From the NCBI GenBank assembly GCA_964403525.1, contig CAYOGE010000003.1, positions 1 through 64,000 of the forward strand: a DNA stretch of 64,000 bases, read 5' to 3'. This DNA comes from JAJTGZ01 sp964403525. Its GTDB lineage: Bacteria > Planctomycetota > Phycisphaerae > Phycisphaerales > UBA1924. The notes beneath the pieces were generated by a model. It saw only the letters and a program-made list of their open reading frames with translations. It had not been told where the DNA came from and made no database searches. A program made the position numbers and the translations under genes. Below are positions 41,022 to 49,872 of this stretch, piece by piece (position 1 is the stretch's first letter; each line of letters starts with the position of its first letter).

Positions 41022-41360
41022 ATGCATCCGTTTACAAAGATGGACCGCGGCATTGCGCTGGGGTACTTGAAAGATGGCGGCAGCACAGACCCGCAGGTGG
41101 TGCGGTCGCGGTACGCGAACCTGCTCGACAAGATGAAGTTGGCGCGGACAGCGACGATCGCGTTCATCGTCATCGGCAGCCTCATGTGCCTTGTCGGCGT
41201 GCCGATGCTCATGGTGATCGTCGGCTGCATCCCGTTGGGAATTGGTATCACGGTGATCGTCGTGAGCTTGACGCTGCGTGCCCGCCTTGGCCGGAACATC
41301 GCGGTCCTCGAAGCGGCCTACCGCGAACACACCGCCAAGCTCCAGGCCAGGGGCGGATAA
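41022..41360 (+). CDS. Small membrane protein with two helices, unknown
   Basis: A 112-aa protein. The N-terminal 40 residues are soluble (ALGYLKDGGSTDPQVVRSRYANLLDKMKLAR), then two membrane helices (TATIAFIVIGSLMCLVGVPMLMV and IPLGIGITVIVVSLTLRARL). No family recognised. ATG 41022 has GGGAGA upstream. TACGCT at 40984-40989 may be its promoter with a short leader. Confidence 0.65.
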   Translation: MHPFTKMDRGIALGYLKDGGSTDPQVVRSRYANLLDKMKLARTATIAFIVIGSLMCLVGVPMLMVIVGCIPLGIGITVIVVSLTLRARLGRNIAVLEAAYREHTAKLQARGG

Positions 41361-41941
41361 CTCCGATCTCGCCGGGCGGGCAGGGCTCGCCGCGGGCTTT
41401 TCCCTGTCCTCGCTCTCGGCAGGCCAATCCCGTCCTTGGGGAGGGGAATCGCGCGGCCCGATCATCCAATCGCGCGATTTGGTCATCCAATCGCGCGACC
41501 CGATCGTCCAATCGCGCGATTTGGTCATCGAATCGCGCGACCCGACCATCCAATCGCGCGATTTGGTCGTCGAATCGCGCGACCCGGTCATCCAATCGCG
41601 CGATTGTGGGGCCGGATTTCGAGGTCGGCGGCTCAATGACCGCGATTGGAGGGCGGGAAGGCCGTTTCTTCTTTACCACAGAGACACAGAGACACAGAGG
41701 AAGGCGTTTGGAAGGGGGGAGGCGCGGAGCTGGGTTGAGCCCCCCCACCACCACGAGCCCTGTGCGGCAGCACAGGGACAGCTGCGCCGACGCGCCAAGG
41801 GTTCGCCGAGATCGTCGCTGCGGGCTGGCCCCGGGCTTCCGCCACGGGGCTCGTTCCGGGGGCACCCCGCCGGTGCCTTCACCTCGTGACTCATCGCTCA
41901 TCGCTCAGCACTTCGCCCTTCCTCCTACCGTCGCGGTACGC
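41361..41941. other. Gene-free 580-bp region between membrane protein and guaD
   Basis: Holds the 21-bp tandem array and, at 41676-41700, the motif CCACAGAGACACAGAGACAC plus AGAGG, a short sequence I recognise as a dispersed element at gene borders in varied bacteria. The remainder is GC-rich without a credible gene. Confidence 0.55.
41447..41606. repeat. 21-bp tandem repeat array
   Basis: About 7.6 copies of a 21-bp unit, each starting AATCGCGCGA and containing the palindrome TCGCGCGA. Two unit variants alternate (ATTTGGTC versus CCCGATC-like centre), so the true period is 42 bp. The length of 21 bp equals seven codons, and all reading frames stay open. In one minus-strand frame it encodes heptads such as IARLDDR-VARFDDQ with coiled-coil spacing. 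No gene with a good start contains it, so it is listed as a repeat. Confidence 0.9.
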
Positions 41942-43234
41942 ATGATCATCGCCGGGTCGCTGCTGATGACCGATTCGCCCACCCAGACGCGGCTTGTGCC
42001 GGGTTGGGTGCGGGTTGAAGGGGCCAAGGTCGTCGAGGTTGGCGCGGGGGCCTGCCCGCATGGCGTCGATTTGGGGGAGGGCGCCGGTGCCGGGGGGGGT
42101 GAAGTTGGCGCCGGGGGGGGTAGCGGAAGCTGGGTCATCGCGCCGGGGTTTGTCGATGCCCACCTCCACCTGCCGCAGTTTGATGTGATCGGGGTCGATG
42201 GGCTCCCGCTGCTGGCGTGGCTCGAGCGGGCGGTCTTCCCCGCCGAGGCGCGCTGGGCCGATGCCGACTTCGCCGGTGCGATGGGCAACCGCGTGGCGCG
42301 GCGGCTCATCTCGCACGGGACGACGGCGATCGCCGCCTACGGCACCGTCCACCACGAGGGGACGGCGGCGGCGCTCCGCGCGGTGGCGGAGGCCGGGCTG
42401 CGCGGTGTCGTCGGCCAGGTGCTGATGGACCGCAACGCGCCGGCGGAGCTGCTGCGGCCGGCGGAGCAGCTGATCTACGAGGCGGCAGCGCAGCGCGGGG
42501 TGGGCCGGATCAAGCACGCGGTGACGCCGCGGTTCGCCGTCTCGTGCACCGATGAGCTGATGGCGATGGCCGGTGCGCTGGCAGCGCGCACGGGCCAGGT
42601 GGTGCAGACGCACCTGTCGGAGACGCGCGACGAGTGCGCGCTGGTGGAGCGGCTGGGCGGGTGCGGATATGTGGAGGCGTACCGGCGGGCGGGGCTGCTG
42701 ATGGAGCGCACGATCTTCGGGCACGGCATCTGGCTCAGCGATGCGGAGCGTGCGGCGATCGCGGGGGCGCGCGGGGTGGTGGCCCACTGCCCGACGGCGA
42801 ACCTCTTTCTGGCGGCGGGTGCGATGGATCGGCGGGCAGCGCTGCAGCGCGGGGTGCGGCTGGCGCTGGGGAGCGATGTGGCGGGTGGGCCGGATGTCTC
42901 GATGGTGCGGGTGGCGCGGGCGATGATCGAGACGGCGAAGCGGCTGCATCCGCCGTTTGTGGAGGGGGGGGCGGCCGGAGGCGGCGATGTGCCGACGGCG
43001 GCGGCCTGCTGGTGGCAGATCACGCGCGGGAACGCGGAGGCGATCGGGCTGGAGGGTGGCGGGCGGATCGAGGCGGGCGCGGATGCCGACCTTGTGCTGC
43101 TGCGGCCGGATGTCGAATGGGCCGGGGCTGTCGATCCGTTGTCGATGCTGCTGTACGCGTGGGATGAGCGGTGGATCAGGCGGGTGGTGGTGAACGGGCG
43201 GGTGGTGGAGGTCGGCGGGGGGGCGGGGGCGTAA
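41942..43234 (+). CDS. guaD: Guanine deaminase / amidohydrolase family
   Basis: Converts guanine to xanthine. The 430-aa protein has the amidohydrolase metal site: PGFVDAHLHLPQFDVIG, a lysine/His region in GRIKHAVTPRF, QTHLSETRDE, FGHGIWLSDAE and the late GSDVAGGPDVSM Asp. HCPTANLFLAAG is typical of guanine deaminase and related chlorohydrolases. A Gly-rich stretch near residues 40-60 is unusual and encoded by long G runs. The frame is open far upstream through the tandem repeat, but ATG 41942 gives the family N-terminus (MIIAGSLLMTDSP). It leads the plus-strand purine-degradation genes. Confidence 0.87.
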   Translation: MIIAGSLLMTDSPTQTRLVPGWVRVEGAKVVEVGAGACPHGVDLGEGAGAGGGEVGAGGGSGSWVIAPGFVDAHLHLPQFDVIGVDGLPLLAWLERAVFPAEARWADADFAGAMGNRVARRLISHGTTAIAAYGTVHHEGTAAALRAVAEAGLRGVVGQVLMDRNAPAELLRPAEQLIYEAAAQRGVGRIKHAVTPRFAVSCTDELMAMAGALAARTGQVVQTHLSETRDECALVERLGGCGYVEAYRRAGLLMERTIFGHGIWLSDAERAAIAGARGVVAHCPTANLFLAAGAMDRRAALQRGVRLALGSDVAGGPDVSMVRVARAMIETAKRLHPPFVEGGAAGGGDVPTAAACWWQITRGNAEAIGLEGGGRIEAGADADLVLLRPDVEWAGAVDPLSMLLYAWDERWIRRVVVNGRVVEVGGGAGA

Positions 43235-43240
43235 CGGGGG

Positions 43241-44073
43241 TTGAGCGCGGTGACGAGCGAAACGGCGACCATCCTGGGTGTGTTGATCCTGGTGGTGGCG
43301 TTGCTCTATTCATCGGTGGGGCACGGCGGGGCATCGGGGTACCTGGCGGCGATGGCGTTGCTGGGGGTGGCGCCGGAGGTGATGCGGCCGACGGCGCTGA
43401 TGCTCAACGTGCTGGTGGCATCGATCGCGACGGTGCAGTTTGCGCGGGCGGGGTACTTCCGGTGGCGGCTGCTGTGGCCGTTCGCGGTGGCGTCGATCCC
43501 CGCGGCGGCGGTGGGCGGGGCGATCCACCTGCCCGGTGAGGTCTACCGGCCGGTGATCGGCGCGGTGCTGCTCTTCTCGGCGTGGCGGTTGACGAGCCCG
43601 CGGCTGGCGCGGGGGGGGAACGTTGACGCGGGCGAGGCGGGCGAGGCGGGCGGGGGGGGGGGGGGGGCGAGGAAGGTCAGCCTGCGCGGCCGCCGGCGCT
43701 GGGTGTGGCGCTGGGGGTTGGTCTGGCGCTGGGGCTGCTGGCGGGGCTGTCGGGGACGGGCGGTGGGATCTTCCTGAGCCCGATCATCTTGCTGTGCGGC
43801 TGGGGGACGGTGAAGCAGACGGCGGCGGCGAGCAGCGCGTTCATCCTGGTCAACTCCATCGCGGGGCTGGTTGGGCTGTGGACGAGCAATAAAGGGGGAG
43901 GGGGGGTGCCGGTGGAGGTTTACACGTGGCTGCTGCCGTGGGGCGCGGCGGCGGTGGTGGGCGGGCTGATCGGGTCGCAGCTGGGGGCGCGCTGGCTGGG
44001 GGCGCGGGCGTTGCGGCTGCTGCTGGCGGCGGTGCTGGTGGTGGCGGGGGTGAAACTGATCGCGGTGTGGTGA
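43241..44073 (+). pseudogene. TauE/SafE-like permease interrupted by a frameshift at a poly-G tract
   Basis: Two overlapping frames together make one eight-helix TauE/SafE-family membrane protein of about 275 aa. The first frame (TTG 43241 or GTG 43250 to 43777) supplies LLYSSVGHGGASGYLAAMALLGVAPEVMRPTALMLNVLVASIATVQF and two more helices; the second (to 44073) supplies GLALGLLAGLSGTGGGIFLSPIILLCGWGTVKQTAAASSAFILVNS and the last helices. They meet at a run of 16 G (43652-43667), where adding one G or removing two would restore a single frame. It may be a sequencing error, a recent mutation or a switch. TauE/SafE proteins export sulfite or organic anions; here, among purine genes, the cargo is unclear. 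Confidence 0.75.
43652..43667. repeat. Homopolymeric tract of 16 G
   Basis: Uninterrupted G run exactly where the permease frame breaks; a site prone to slipped-strand change or base-calling error. Confidence 0.9.
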
Positions 44074-44145
44074 GGGGTGTGGGGTCGCGTGGGTGCCAAC
44101 GATGGCGGGCGGACAGGGAAGGGGTGGAGCAAGGTGAACGGGCGC

Positions 44146-45558
44146 ATGTCAGGCGAGTTGCGGATCACGACGAAGCGGCTGATCACGAATGACGACCGCA
44201 CCAAGGCTGCGCCGGGGACGGTGCGCATCCGCGATGGCAAGGTGGTGGGTGTCGATCGCGCGATGCCGCCGGCCGGGGGGAGGCTGATCGATGTTGGCAA
44301 CCTGGTGGTGATGCCGGGTGTGATCGATGCGCACGTGCACGTCAACGAGCCGGGGCGGACCGAGTGGGAAGGCTTCAAGACGGCGGGGCGCGCGGCCGCG
44401 GCGGGCGGCGTGACCATGATGGTGGTGATGCCGCTGAACTGCTCGCCGGTTGCGACAAGCGTCGCAGCGCTGCAGGGTGAGGCGGCGGCGGCCGCAGGTG
44501 TGTGCGCGGTGGACTACGGGTTCTGGGGGGGCGTGGTGCCGGGGAACCTGGGTGAGTTGCGGCCGATGTGGGAGGCGGGGGTGCTGGGGTTCAAGTGCTT
44601 CATGGTGCACTCGGGGCTGGATGAGTTCCCCGGGACGGCGGGCGATGACCTCGACCGGGCCGTGCGGGAACTGGCGGGGCTGACGCCCGGGGGTGCGCCG
44701 CTGCTGGTGCACGCGGAGGACCCGGGGATCATCGCGGCGGCCGCGGCGGTGAGCGGGCTGGCGGAGGCGCCGACGAGCTACAGCGCGTACCTGGCCTCGC
44801 GTCCGCCGCGGGCGGAGGTGAAGGCAATCGAGACGATGATCGCGTTGTGCCGGCGGCACAAGAGTCGGGTGCACATCGTGCACGTGGCGACGGCCGATGC
44901 GCTGGATGTGCTGCGCGAGGCGCGGGCCGGGGGCGAGGTGGCGATCACCGCGGAGACTTGCCCGCACTACCTGACATTTGTGTCGGAGACCATCGACGAT
45001 GGGGCGACTGAGTTCAAGTGCGCCCCGCCGATCCGGGGACGGGCGAACCGCGAGGGGCTGTGGAGGGGGCTGACAGAGGGTGTGCTCGACCTGATCGCCT
45101 CGGACCACTCGCCGTGCCCGCCTGAGATGAAGCTCATGGAGCGCGGCGACTTTGCCAACGCGTGGGGCGGAGTGTCGTCGCTGCAGCTGTCGCTGCCGGC
45201 GGTGTGGACAGAGGCCCACGAGCGCGGGGTTGGGCTGGAGCAGGTGAGCCGGTGGCTGAGCCGCGCGCCGGCAAAGCTGGCAGGGATTGACGCGTTCAAG
45301 GGGCGCATCGCACCGGGCTACGACGCGGACATCGTGGTGTGGGACCCGGAAGCACGGTGGACCGTGCGGGGTGCGGCACTGCAGCACCGGCACACGGTGA
45401 CTCCGTATGATGGCCGCTCGCTGTTGGGCGTGGTGCACGCCACGTTCTTGCGCGGTGAGCAGGTCTACAGCGGGCCGGCGGGGCAACGCAGCACGGCCGT
45501 CGGCGATGGGTTCCGTGCGGAGGCGATCGGTCGATGGGTGAAACGAACGCGAACATAA
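44146..45558 (+). CDS. allB: Allantoinase
   Basis: Opens the hydantoin ring of allantoin to allantoate. The 470-aa dihydroorotase-like amidohydrolase shows GVIDAHVHVNEPGRTEWEGFKTAGRAAAAGGVTMM (metal site), GFKCFMVHSG with the bridging Lys, HAEDPGI, VHIVHVATADA, ETCPHYL and IASDHSPCPPEMK. ATG 44146 fits the family; GTG 44134 and a longer frame to 44077 are alternatives. It overlaps allantoicase by 25 bp. Confidence 0.93.
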   Translation: MSGELRITTKRLITNDDRTKAAPGTVRIRDGKVVGVDRAMPPAGGRLIDVGNLVVMPGVIDAHVHVNEPGRTEWEGFKTAGRAAAAGGVTMMVVMPLNCSPVATSVAALQGEAAAAAGVCAVDYGFWGGVVPGNLGELRPMWEAGVLGFKCFMVHSGLDEFPGTAGDDLDRAVRELAGLTPGGAPLLVHAEDPGIIAAAAAVSGLAEAPTSYSAYLASRPPRAEVKAIETMIALCRRHKSRVHIVHVATADALDVLREARAGGEVAITAETCPHYLTFVSETIDDGATEFKCAPPIRGRANREGLWRGLTEGVLDLIASDHSPCPPEMKLMERGDFANAWGGVSSLQLSLPAVWTEAHERGVGLEQVSRWLSRAPAKLAGIDAFKGRIAPGYDADIVVWDPEARWTVRGAALQHRHTVTPYDGRSLLGVVHATFLRGEQVYSGPAGQRSTAVGDGFRAEAIGRWVKRTRT

Positions 45559-46598
45559 CCAGCTTTGCCGAGTTGATCGACCTGGCATCGGAGCGGATGG
45601 GTGGGGTGGCGGTTGCCGCCAGCGACGATTTCTTCGCGGAGAAGGAGAACCTGCTCAAGCCCGACAAGCCCGTGTTCATCGCGGGGAAGTTCACCGAGCG
45701 CGGCAAATGGATGGATGGGTGGGAGTCGCGGAGGAAGCGCAGGCCGGGGCACGACTGGTGCGTCGTGAAACTCGGGCAGCCGGGGGTCGTGTGTGGTGTG
45801 AACGTGGATACGGCGTTCTTCAACGGCAATCAGCCGGAGTTTTGCACGGTTGAGGGGGCGGAGTTGCCGGAGGGGACCGGTGTGCCGGTGGTCGAGAGGC
45901 ACGTTGACTGGACACCGATCGTGCCGCGGACGCCGCTTGGCCCCAGCCGCGAGCACTTGATCGCGGCCACGGGGGCGACGAGCACGCAGCGGTTTACGCA
46001 CGTGCGGCTGAACATCTTTCCGGATGGCGGGGTGGCTCGACTGCGCGTGTTCGGGCGCGTGGTGGCCGATTGGGCCGTGCTGGCGCGGAACCACGGTCCG
46101 CTCGAGTTGAGCGCTGCGAAGCACGGTGGCCTGGTGATCGCAGCCAACGACATGCACTTTGGTTCCCGGCACAACCTGATCATGCCGGACCAGGCGGCGA
46201 ACATGGGTGACGGCTGGGAGACGCGGCGCAAGCGCGGCCTGACGTGGGTTGACGGTCGGTGCGTGGAGCACGACTGGGCGGTGGTACGGCTGGCGCACCG
46301 CGGGTCGATCAGCGGCGTGGAAGTTGATACGGCGTACTTCAAGGGCAACTTCCCCGAGAGTTGCTCGGTCGAGGCGTGCGATGCGGCTGGGGGCATCGAT
46401 GCGGCGCCGTTTGATCCCGGCTCGCAGCAGTGGAGAGTGCTGCTGCCACGCACCGCGCTGGAACCCGATGCCATGCGTCTGTTTGAGGATGAGCTGGAGG
46501 ATGAGGTGAAGGGCAACTCGTTTACGCACGTGCGGCTCCGCATCTATCCAGATGGGGGCGTGAGCCGATTGCGAATCTGGGGGAGGCCGACCCTTTGA
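45534..46598 (+). CDS. alc: Allantoicase
   Basis: Hydrolyses allantoate to ureidoglycolate and urea. The 354-aa product holds the two homologous beta-sandwich halves of the family, visible as FFAEKENLLKPDKPVFIAGKFTERGKWMDGWESRRKR and its echo in MHFGSRHNLIMPDQAANMGDGWETRRKR, followed by HDWCVVKLG and HDWAVVRLA and closing RVFGRV / RIWGRP. It overlaps the allantoinase end, and its TGA overlaps the TTG start of the next gene (TTGA), so the genes are coupled. Confidence 0.95.
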   Translation: MGETNANITSFAELIDLASERMGGVAVAASDDFFAEKENLLKPDKPVFIAGKFTERGKWMDGWESRRKRRPGHDWCVVKLGQPGVVCGVNVDTAFFNGNQPEFCTVEGAELPEGTGVPVVERHVDWTPIVPRTPLGPSREHLIAATGATSTQRFTHVRLNIFPDGGVARLRVFGRVVADWAVLARNHGPLELSAAKHGGLVIAANDMHFGSRHNLIMPDQAANMGDGWETRRKRGLTWVDGRCVEHDWAVVRLAHRGSISGVEVDTAYFKGNFPESCSVEACDAAGGIDAAPFDPGSQQWRVLLPRTALEPDAMRLFEDELEDEVKGNSFTHVRLRIYPDGGVSRLRIWGRPTL

Positions 46599-47116
46599 CC
46601 GGTGCGGAACGTCACCTTGCCGCGTTAAACACCGGCTCCAGCGCGGAGGCTGCGGCGTTGCTCCGCCGTGCGTGCGGGTGCGCGCGCTGGATTGACGGCA
46701 TGATTGCCCGCCGTCCGTTCGCGGATGCCGCTGCACTGCACAGCGCCGCGGAGCGTGAGTTCGATCTGCTGCGACGGGAGGACTGGCTCGAGGCGTTCTC
46801 AAGCCACCCGCGGATCGGCGAGCGTGGCATTTCGGCGGCTCGCCACGGCGCCGGGGCGGCGGTTGCGGCGAAGGAACAATCGGGGATGGCCGTTGCGACC
46901 GATGCGGAGCGAGAGGCGTTTGCGGCGGGGAATCGGGCGTATGAGGACCGTTTCGGGCACGTGTTCTTGATCTGTGCCACGGGCAAATCGGCGGGCGAGA
47001 TGCTCGCTCAGCTGCGCGAACGGGTGGACAACGACGGCGCGACCGAGCTGCAGAACGCTGCGCGTGAGCAGCGGTTGATCACGCGGCTGCGCCTGGAAAG
47101 GTGGCTTGCATCATGA
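46595..47116 (+). CDS. uraD: OHCU decarboxylase
   Basis: Decarboxylates 2-oxo-4-hydroxy-4-carboxy-5-ureidoimidazoline to S-allantoin. The 173-aa protein shows the SSHPRIGE active-site region, and EDRFGHVFLICATGKSAGEMLAQLRER is the family signature. Starts at TTG 46595, overlapping the allantoicase stop. Ends overlapping the next ATG as ATGA. Confidence 0.93.
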   Translation: MTGAERHLAALNTGSSAEAAALLRRACGCARWIDGMIARRPFADAAALHSAAEREFDLLRREDWLEAFSSHPRIGERGISAARHGAGAAVAAKEQSGMAVATDAEREAFAAGNRAYEDRFGHVFLICATGKSAGEMLAQLRERVDNDGATELQNAAREQRLITRLRLERWLAS

Positions 47117-47454
47117 GCGGCATCAGCACGCATGTTCTTGATGTTTCGCGCGGCGTTGCCGCTTCGGGCGTGGGTGTTGTGCTCGAGCGATTGGCCAGCG
47201 GCGCGTGGGTGGCGGTATCGTCGCTGGTGACGGATGCTGACGGGCGCATCAAGGCCCTTCTGCCACCGGGTGTGCCCAGCGTTCCCGGCGATTACCGCAT
47301 TCGGTTCGCGACCGGTGCGTACTGGGCATCGCGGGGTGAGGCGTGCTTTCACCCGGCAATCGAGGTGACGTTCCGCGTTGCTGATCCGACGATCCACCAC
47401 CACGTGCCGCTGCTGGTGAGCCCGTTTGGTTACACAACCTACAGGGGAACCTGA
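47113..47454 (+). CDS. uraH: 5-hydroxyisourate hydrolase
   Basis: Transthyretin-like enzyme hydrolysing 5-hydroxyisourate to OHCU. The 113-aa protein has the N-terminal STHVLDVSRG motif, the FHPAIEVTFRV strand and the C-terminal YRGT, the variant of the YRGS end that marks the enzyme and not transthyretin. Overlaps uraD by ATGA; uricase starts 2 bp after its stop. Confidence 0.95.
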   Translation: MSGISTHVLDVSRGVAASGVGVVLERLASGAWVAVSSLVTDADGRIKALLPPGVPSVPGDYRIRFATGAYWASRGEACFHPAIEVTFRVADPTIHHHVPLLVSPFGYTTYRGT

Positions 47455-47456
47455 TC

Positions 47457-48341
47457 ATGGCGAAGAGCTCGATTCGCAAAGCGTCCGCTGGCAGTCTCGG
47501 ACGCAACAGCTACGGCAAGTCGCGCGTTCGCATGGTGAAGGTTTCGCGCAAGGGAAAGGTGCACACCGTGCGGGAGGTCACCGTGGACATTGCCCTGGAG
47601 GGTGACTTTGAGGCGGTGCACAGCGCAGGTGACAACGCCAACTGCCTGCCGACGGACACGATGAAGAACACCGTCTACGCACTCGGCAAGGACCACCCGC
47701 TCGAAACGATCGAGTCGTTTGCTTTGGACCTAGCGGGCCACTTCGTGGTGCGGAACCGACAAGTAGCCGGTGCCCGCGTGCGGATTGCTTCTGTGCCGTG
47801 GGACCGCACAGTTGTCGGCGGGCGTGCTCACCCCCACTGCTTTACCAAAGGGAGCGAGGAACGGCAGGTCTGCGAGGTGGAGTTGAAGAGGCAAGCCGGC
47901 CCCGTGGTTGTCGGCGGCCTTGAAGGCCTGATCATCCTGAAGTCGACCGATTCTTCGTTCGCGGGCTATCCAAAGGACGAGTTCACAACGCTCCCTGAGA
48001 CAGATGACCGCATTTTGGCGACAAGCTTGACTGCTCGTTGGACATTTGGCGGTCAGCGGCCGGAGCGGGCGGAATTTGCTTCGTGCCGGGATTCCATCCG
48101 GCGGGCGCTGGTTGAAACGTTCGCCGGGCACAGGAGCCGCTCGGTGCAGCACACGCTCTACGCGATGGGTGAGGCGGCGCTCAAGGCGTGCCGGGCTGTC
48201 GACAGCGTCAGGCTCTCGATGCCGAACAAGCACTGCCTGCTTGTCAACCTTGCACCGTTTGGGATGAGCAACTCGAACGAGGTATTCGTGCCTGTCGATG
48301 AGCCGTTCGGGCTGATTGAGGCAACTGTCGAGCGCCGATAG
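47457..48341 (+). CDS. uaZ: Urate oxidase (uricase)
   Basis: Cofactor-free oxidation of urate to 5-hydroxyisourate. The 294-aa product has GKSRVRMVKVSR at the N-terminus, DNANCLPTDTMKNTVYAL with the catalytic Thr, SFAGYPKDEFTTLPETDDRILATSLTARW, and SVQHTLYAMGEAAL. It closes the plus-strand purine run; its substrate comes from the xanthine dehydrogenase encoded nearby on the other strand. The convergent DUF6986-type gene ends 6 bp away. Confidence 0.96.
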   Translation: MAKSSIRKASAGSLGRNSYGKSRVRMVKVSRKGKVHTVREVTVDIALEGDFEAVHSAGDNANCLPTDTMKNTVYALGKDHPLETIESFALDLAGHFVVRNRQVAGARVRIASVPWDRTVVGGRAHPHCFTKGSEERQVCEVELKRQAGPVVVGGLEGLIILKSTDSSFAGYPKDEFTTLPETDDRILATSLTARWTFGGQRPERAEFASCRDSIRRALVETFAGHRSRSVQHTLYAMGEAALKACRAVDSVRLSMPNKHCLLVNLAPFGMSNSNEVFVPVDEPFGLIEATVERR

Positions 48342-48347
48342 CGCCGT

Positions 48348-49814
48348 TCAGGCCCGCGCGGCCAGCATGCGGCGGCGGACGATTTCAACGAACGATCGCG
48401 AGCGGACCTCGGTGCTGGTCAGCCCGGTCGCCGCGAGCTCCGCCTCGCTGATCGCACCCCTGCGGACGCCCTGGATAAAGAAGGTCAGCAGCCCCTGGGC
48501 GGTTGCGGCGTCGTCGAAGACGCCGCTGCCGGCGCCGCCGCGGACCATCGTGGCCCTGGCGGCCTTCTCGACAAAGTTGCGGAGTCGGTGTGTTGCTTCC
48601 GGGAGGTACTCGAGGAAGTAGGAATAGACGGCGGCGTACCGAACGGGGAGCTGCGCAGGATTGAGGTCCCAGCCCTGGTACCAGCCGTGGGACAGTGAAC
48701 GGCGCACGTGCTGGAAGTTGAGACGCCATGCGGCGTGCACCGCAGCGCGGTTCTCCGCGAGTTGCTGGGGGGTGAGGGGCGCGTTTGCACCGGCGACGTG
48801 CAGCCCGGCGGGCATGATGTTGGTTGCGCCGTCGGAGAGCGTCAGGCCCGACGCCCCCAGCGAAACCTGCATGACATGACGGGCAAAGTCGCACCCTCGG
48901 TGGTCGATCCGCTGTTCCTGCGCCGTTACGCCGATGCTCGCCGTGTAGTCGTACACGCCGAGGGCCGCTGCGGTGCAGCGGCCGCGGGCTGCTCGAACGA
49001 ACTCGGGGAGCGGGCACCTGCCCGTCGCGTCGATGACCGACTGTGTGGTCTCGACCATGAACTCCAGCTTCAGTGAGCCGGCTGGGAAGGTGCCGGCGCT
49101 CTCGAACTGTTCGAAGAGGTCGACCAGCGTTGCTACCTGCTGGGCCGACACCAGCTTGGGGAGCATCACCACAAAGTTGGCGGGAAGTATCCGTCCGGTT
49201 GCGGCGGAGAGCTCGCTGAGGAAGATGTCGAGCGTGCGGATCCCTCGGGCGTGTGTGTCTGGCCCGAAGTTCTTGATGCGGATGCCGATGAACGGGGGTA
49301 GCGAACCCGCCTTGATCCCTTCGGCGACCTCCGCAGCGGCCTGCGCGGCGTGGGCGTCTTCCTCGTCGTCAGGGCGTGTGCCGTAGCCGTCTTCGAAGTC
49401 GATCCGAAAATCCTCGACCGGCTCGCGGGCGAGCTTCTCCTGAACACGTTGGTAGACGGTCAGCGCGAGTGATGCGGCGGGGTTCGCGGTCGCCGCGGCC
49501 GCGGGATCGGCGGCGAACTGAGCCTCGATGGCCGCGGCGGCCGCGCTGGAAGCAGGCAGGGCCTCTGAGCCGCGGAGCCCGATCGCGCGGGCGAACGTAG
49601 CGAAGTCGGGCGCGTAGTCGGTGAGGGACGCGAGCGCAACATCGCCAAGCCGCCGGGCGGAATCGCGCTTGAAGATGTTGCCGCCTCCGTAGATGGTGTG
49701 CACGGGTTGCCGGTCCATCGTCTCACCCGGGTAGACTCGGGCGTAGGCGCTGTTGCTCTCGCTCAAGCGGGCGACCACGGTGGAAAGCGACTCGTTTTTC
49801 AAAGTAGTCTTCAT
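48348..49814 (-). CDS. DUF6986 / HpcH-HpaI-type lyase-like protein
   Basis: A 488-aa protein from ATG 49814. The region DFRIDFEDGYGTRPDDEEDAHA, later LKLEFMVETTQSVID and ALGVYDYTASIGV resemble the CitE/HpcH aldolase-lyase and malate-synthase-like barrel with a metal-binding Glu/Asp pair. I place it in the DUF6986 group. Located among purine genes it might use glyoxylate or ureidoglycolate, but that is inference; no activity is established. TATTCT lies 9 nt before the ATG, and the frame open to 49919 overlaps the adenine deaminase gene. Confidence 0.72.
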   Translation of the reverse strand: MKTTLKNESLSTVVARLSESNSAYARVYPGETMDRQPVHTIYGGGNIFKRDSARRLGDVALASLTDYAPDFATFARAIGLRGSEALPASSAAAAAIEAQFAADPAAAATANPAASLALTVYQRVQEKLAREPVEDFRIDFEDGYGTRPDDEEDAHAAQAAAEVAEGIKAGSLPPFIGIRIKNFGPDTHARGIRTLDIFLSELSAATGRILPANFVVMLPKLVSAQQVATLVDLFEQFESAGTFPAGSLKLEFMVETTQSVIDATGRCPLPEFVRAARGRCTAAALGVYDYTASIGVTAQEQRIDHRGCDFARHVMQVSLGASGLTLSDGATNIMPAGLHVAGANAPLTPQQLAENRAAVHAAWRLNFQHVRRSLSHGWYQGWDLNPAQLPVRYAAVYSYFLEYLPEATHRLRNFVEKAARATMVRGGAGSGVFDDAATAQGLLTFFIQGVRRGAISEAELAATGLTSTEVRSRSFVEIVRRRMLAARA

Positions 49815-49823
49815 GCGGCGTAC

Positions 49824-49829
49824 AGAATA
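49824..49829 (-). promoter_or_regulatory. Candidate -10 hexamer of the DUF6986-type gene
   Basis: TATTCT on the minus strand ends 9 nt before ATG 49814; no Shine-Dalgarno sequence. Confidence 0.4.
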
Positions 49830-49872
49830 GCCGCGACGGTGCGACGGCTTTGTGTGGCGTGGGAGCGCACGG

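Noticed and set aside
36294..41360. tRNA-Thr as attachment site of an integrated island
   Set aside because: The accessory block lies on the 5' side of the tRNA, I see no duplicate of the tRNA 3' end, and there is no integrase.
41447..41606. CRISPR array
   Set aside because: The 21-bp units are directly abutting with no unique spacers, and there are no cas genes.
41248..41901. Minus-strand ORF with coiled-coil heptads as a real gene
   Set aside because: No supported start or ribosome site, and it overlaps the small membrane-protein gene and non-coding flanks; listed as a finding, not a gene.
40979..41941. Long in-frame extension of guaD through the 21-bp array
   Set aside because: It consists of translated repeat (SSNRAI/SSNRAT units) and overlaps a small membrane-protein gene; the amidohydrolase N-terminus starts at ATG 41942.
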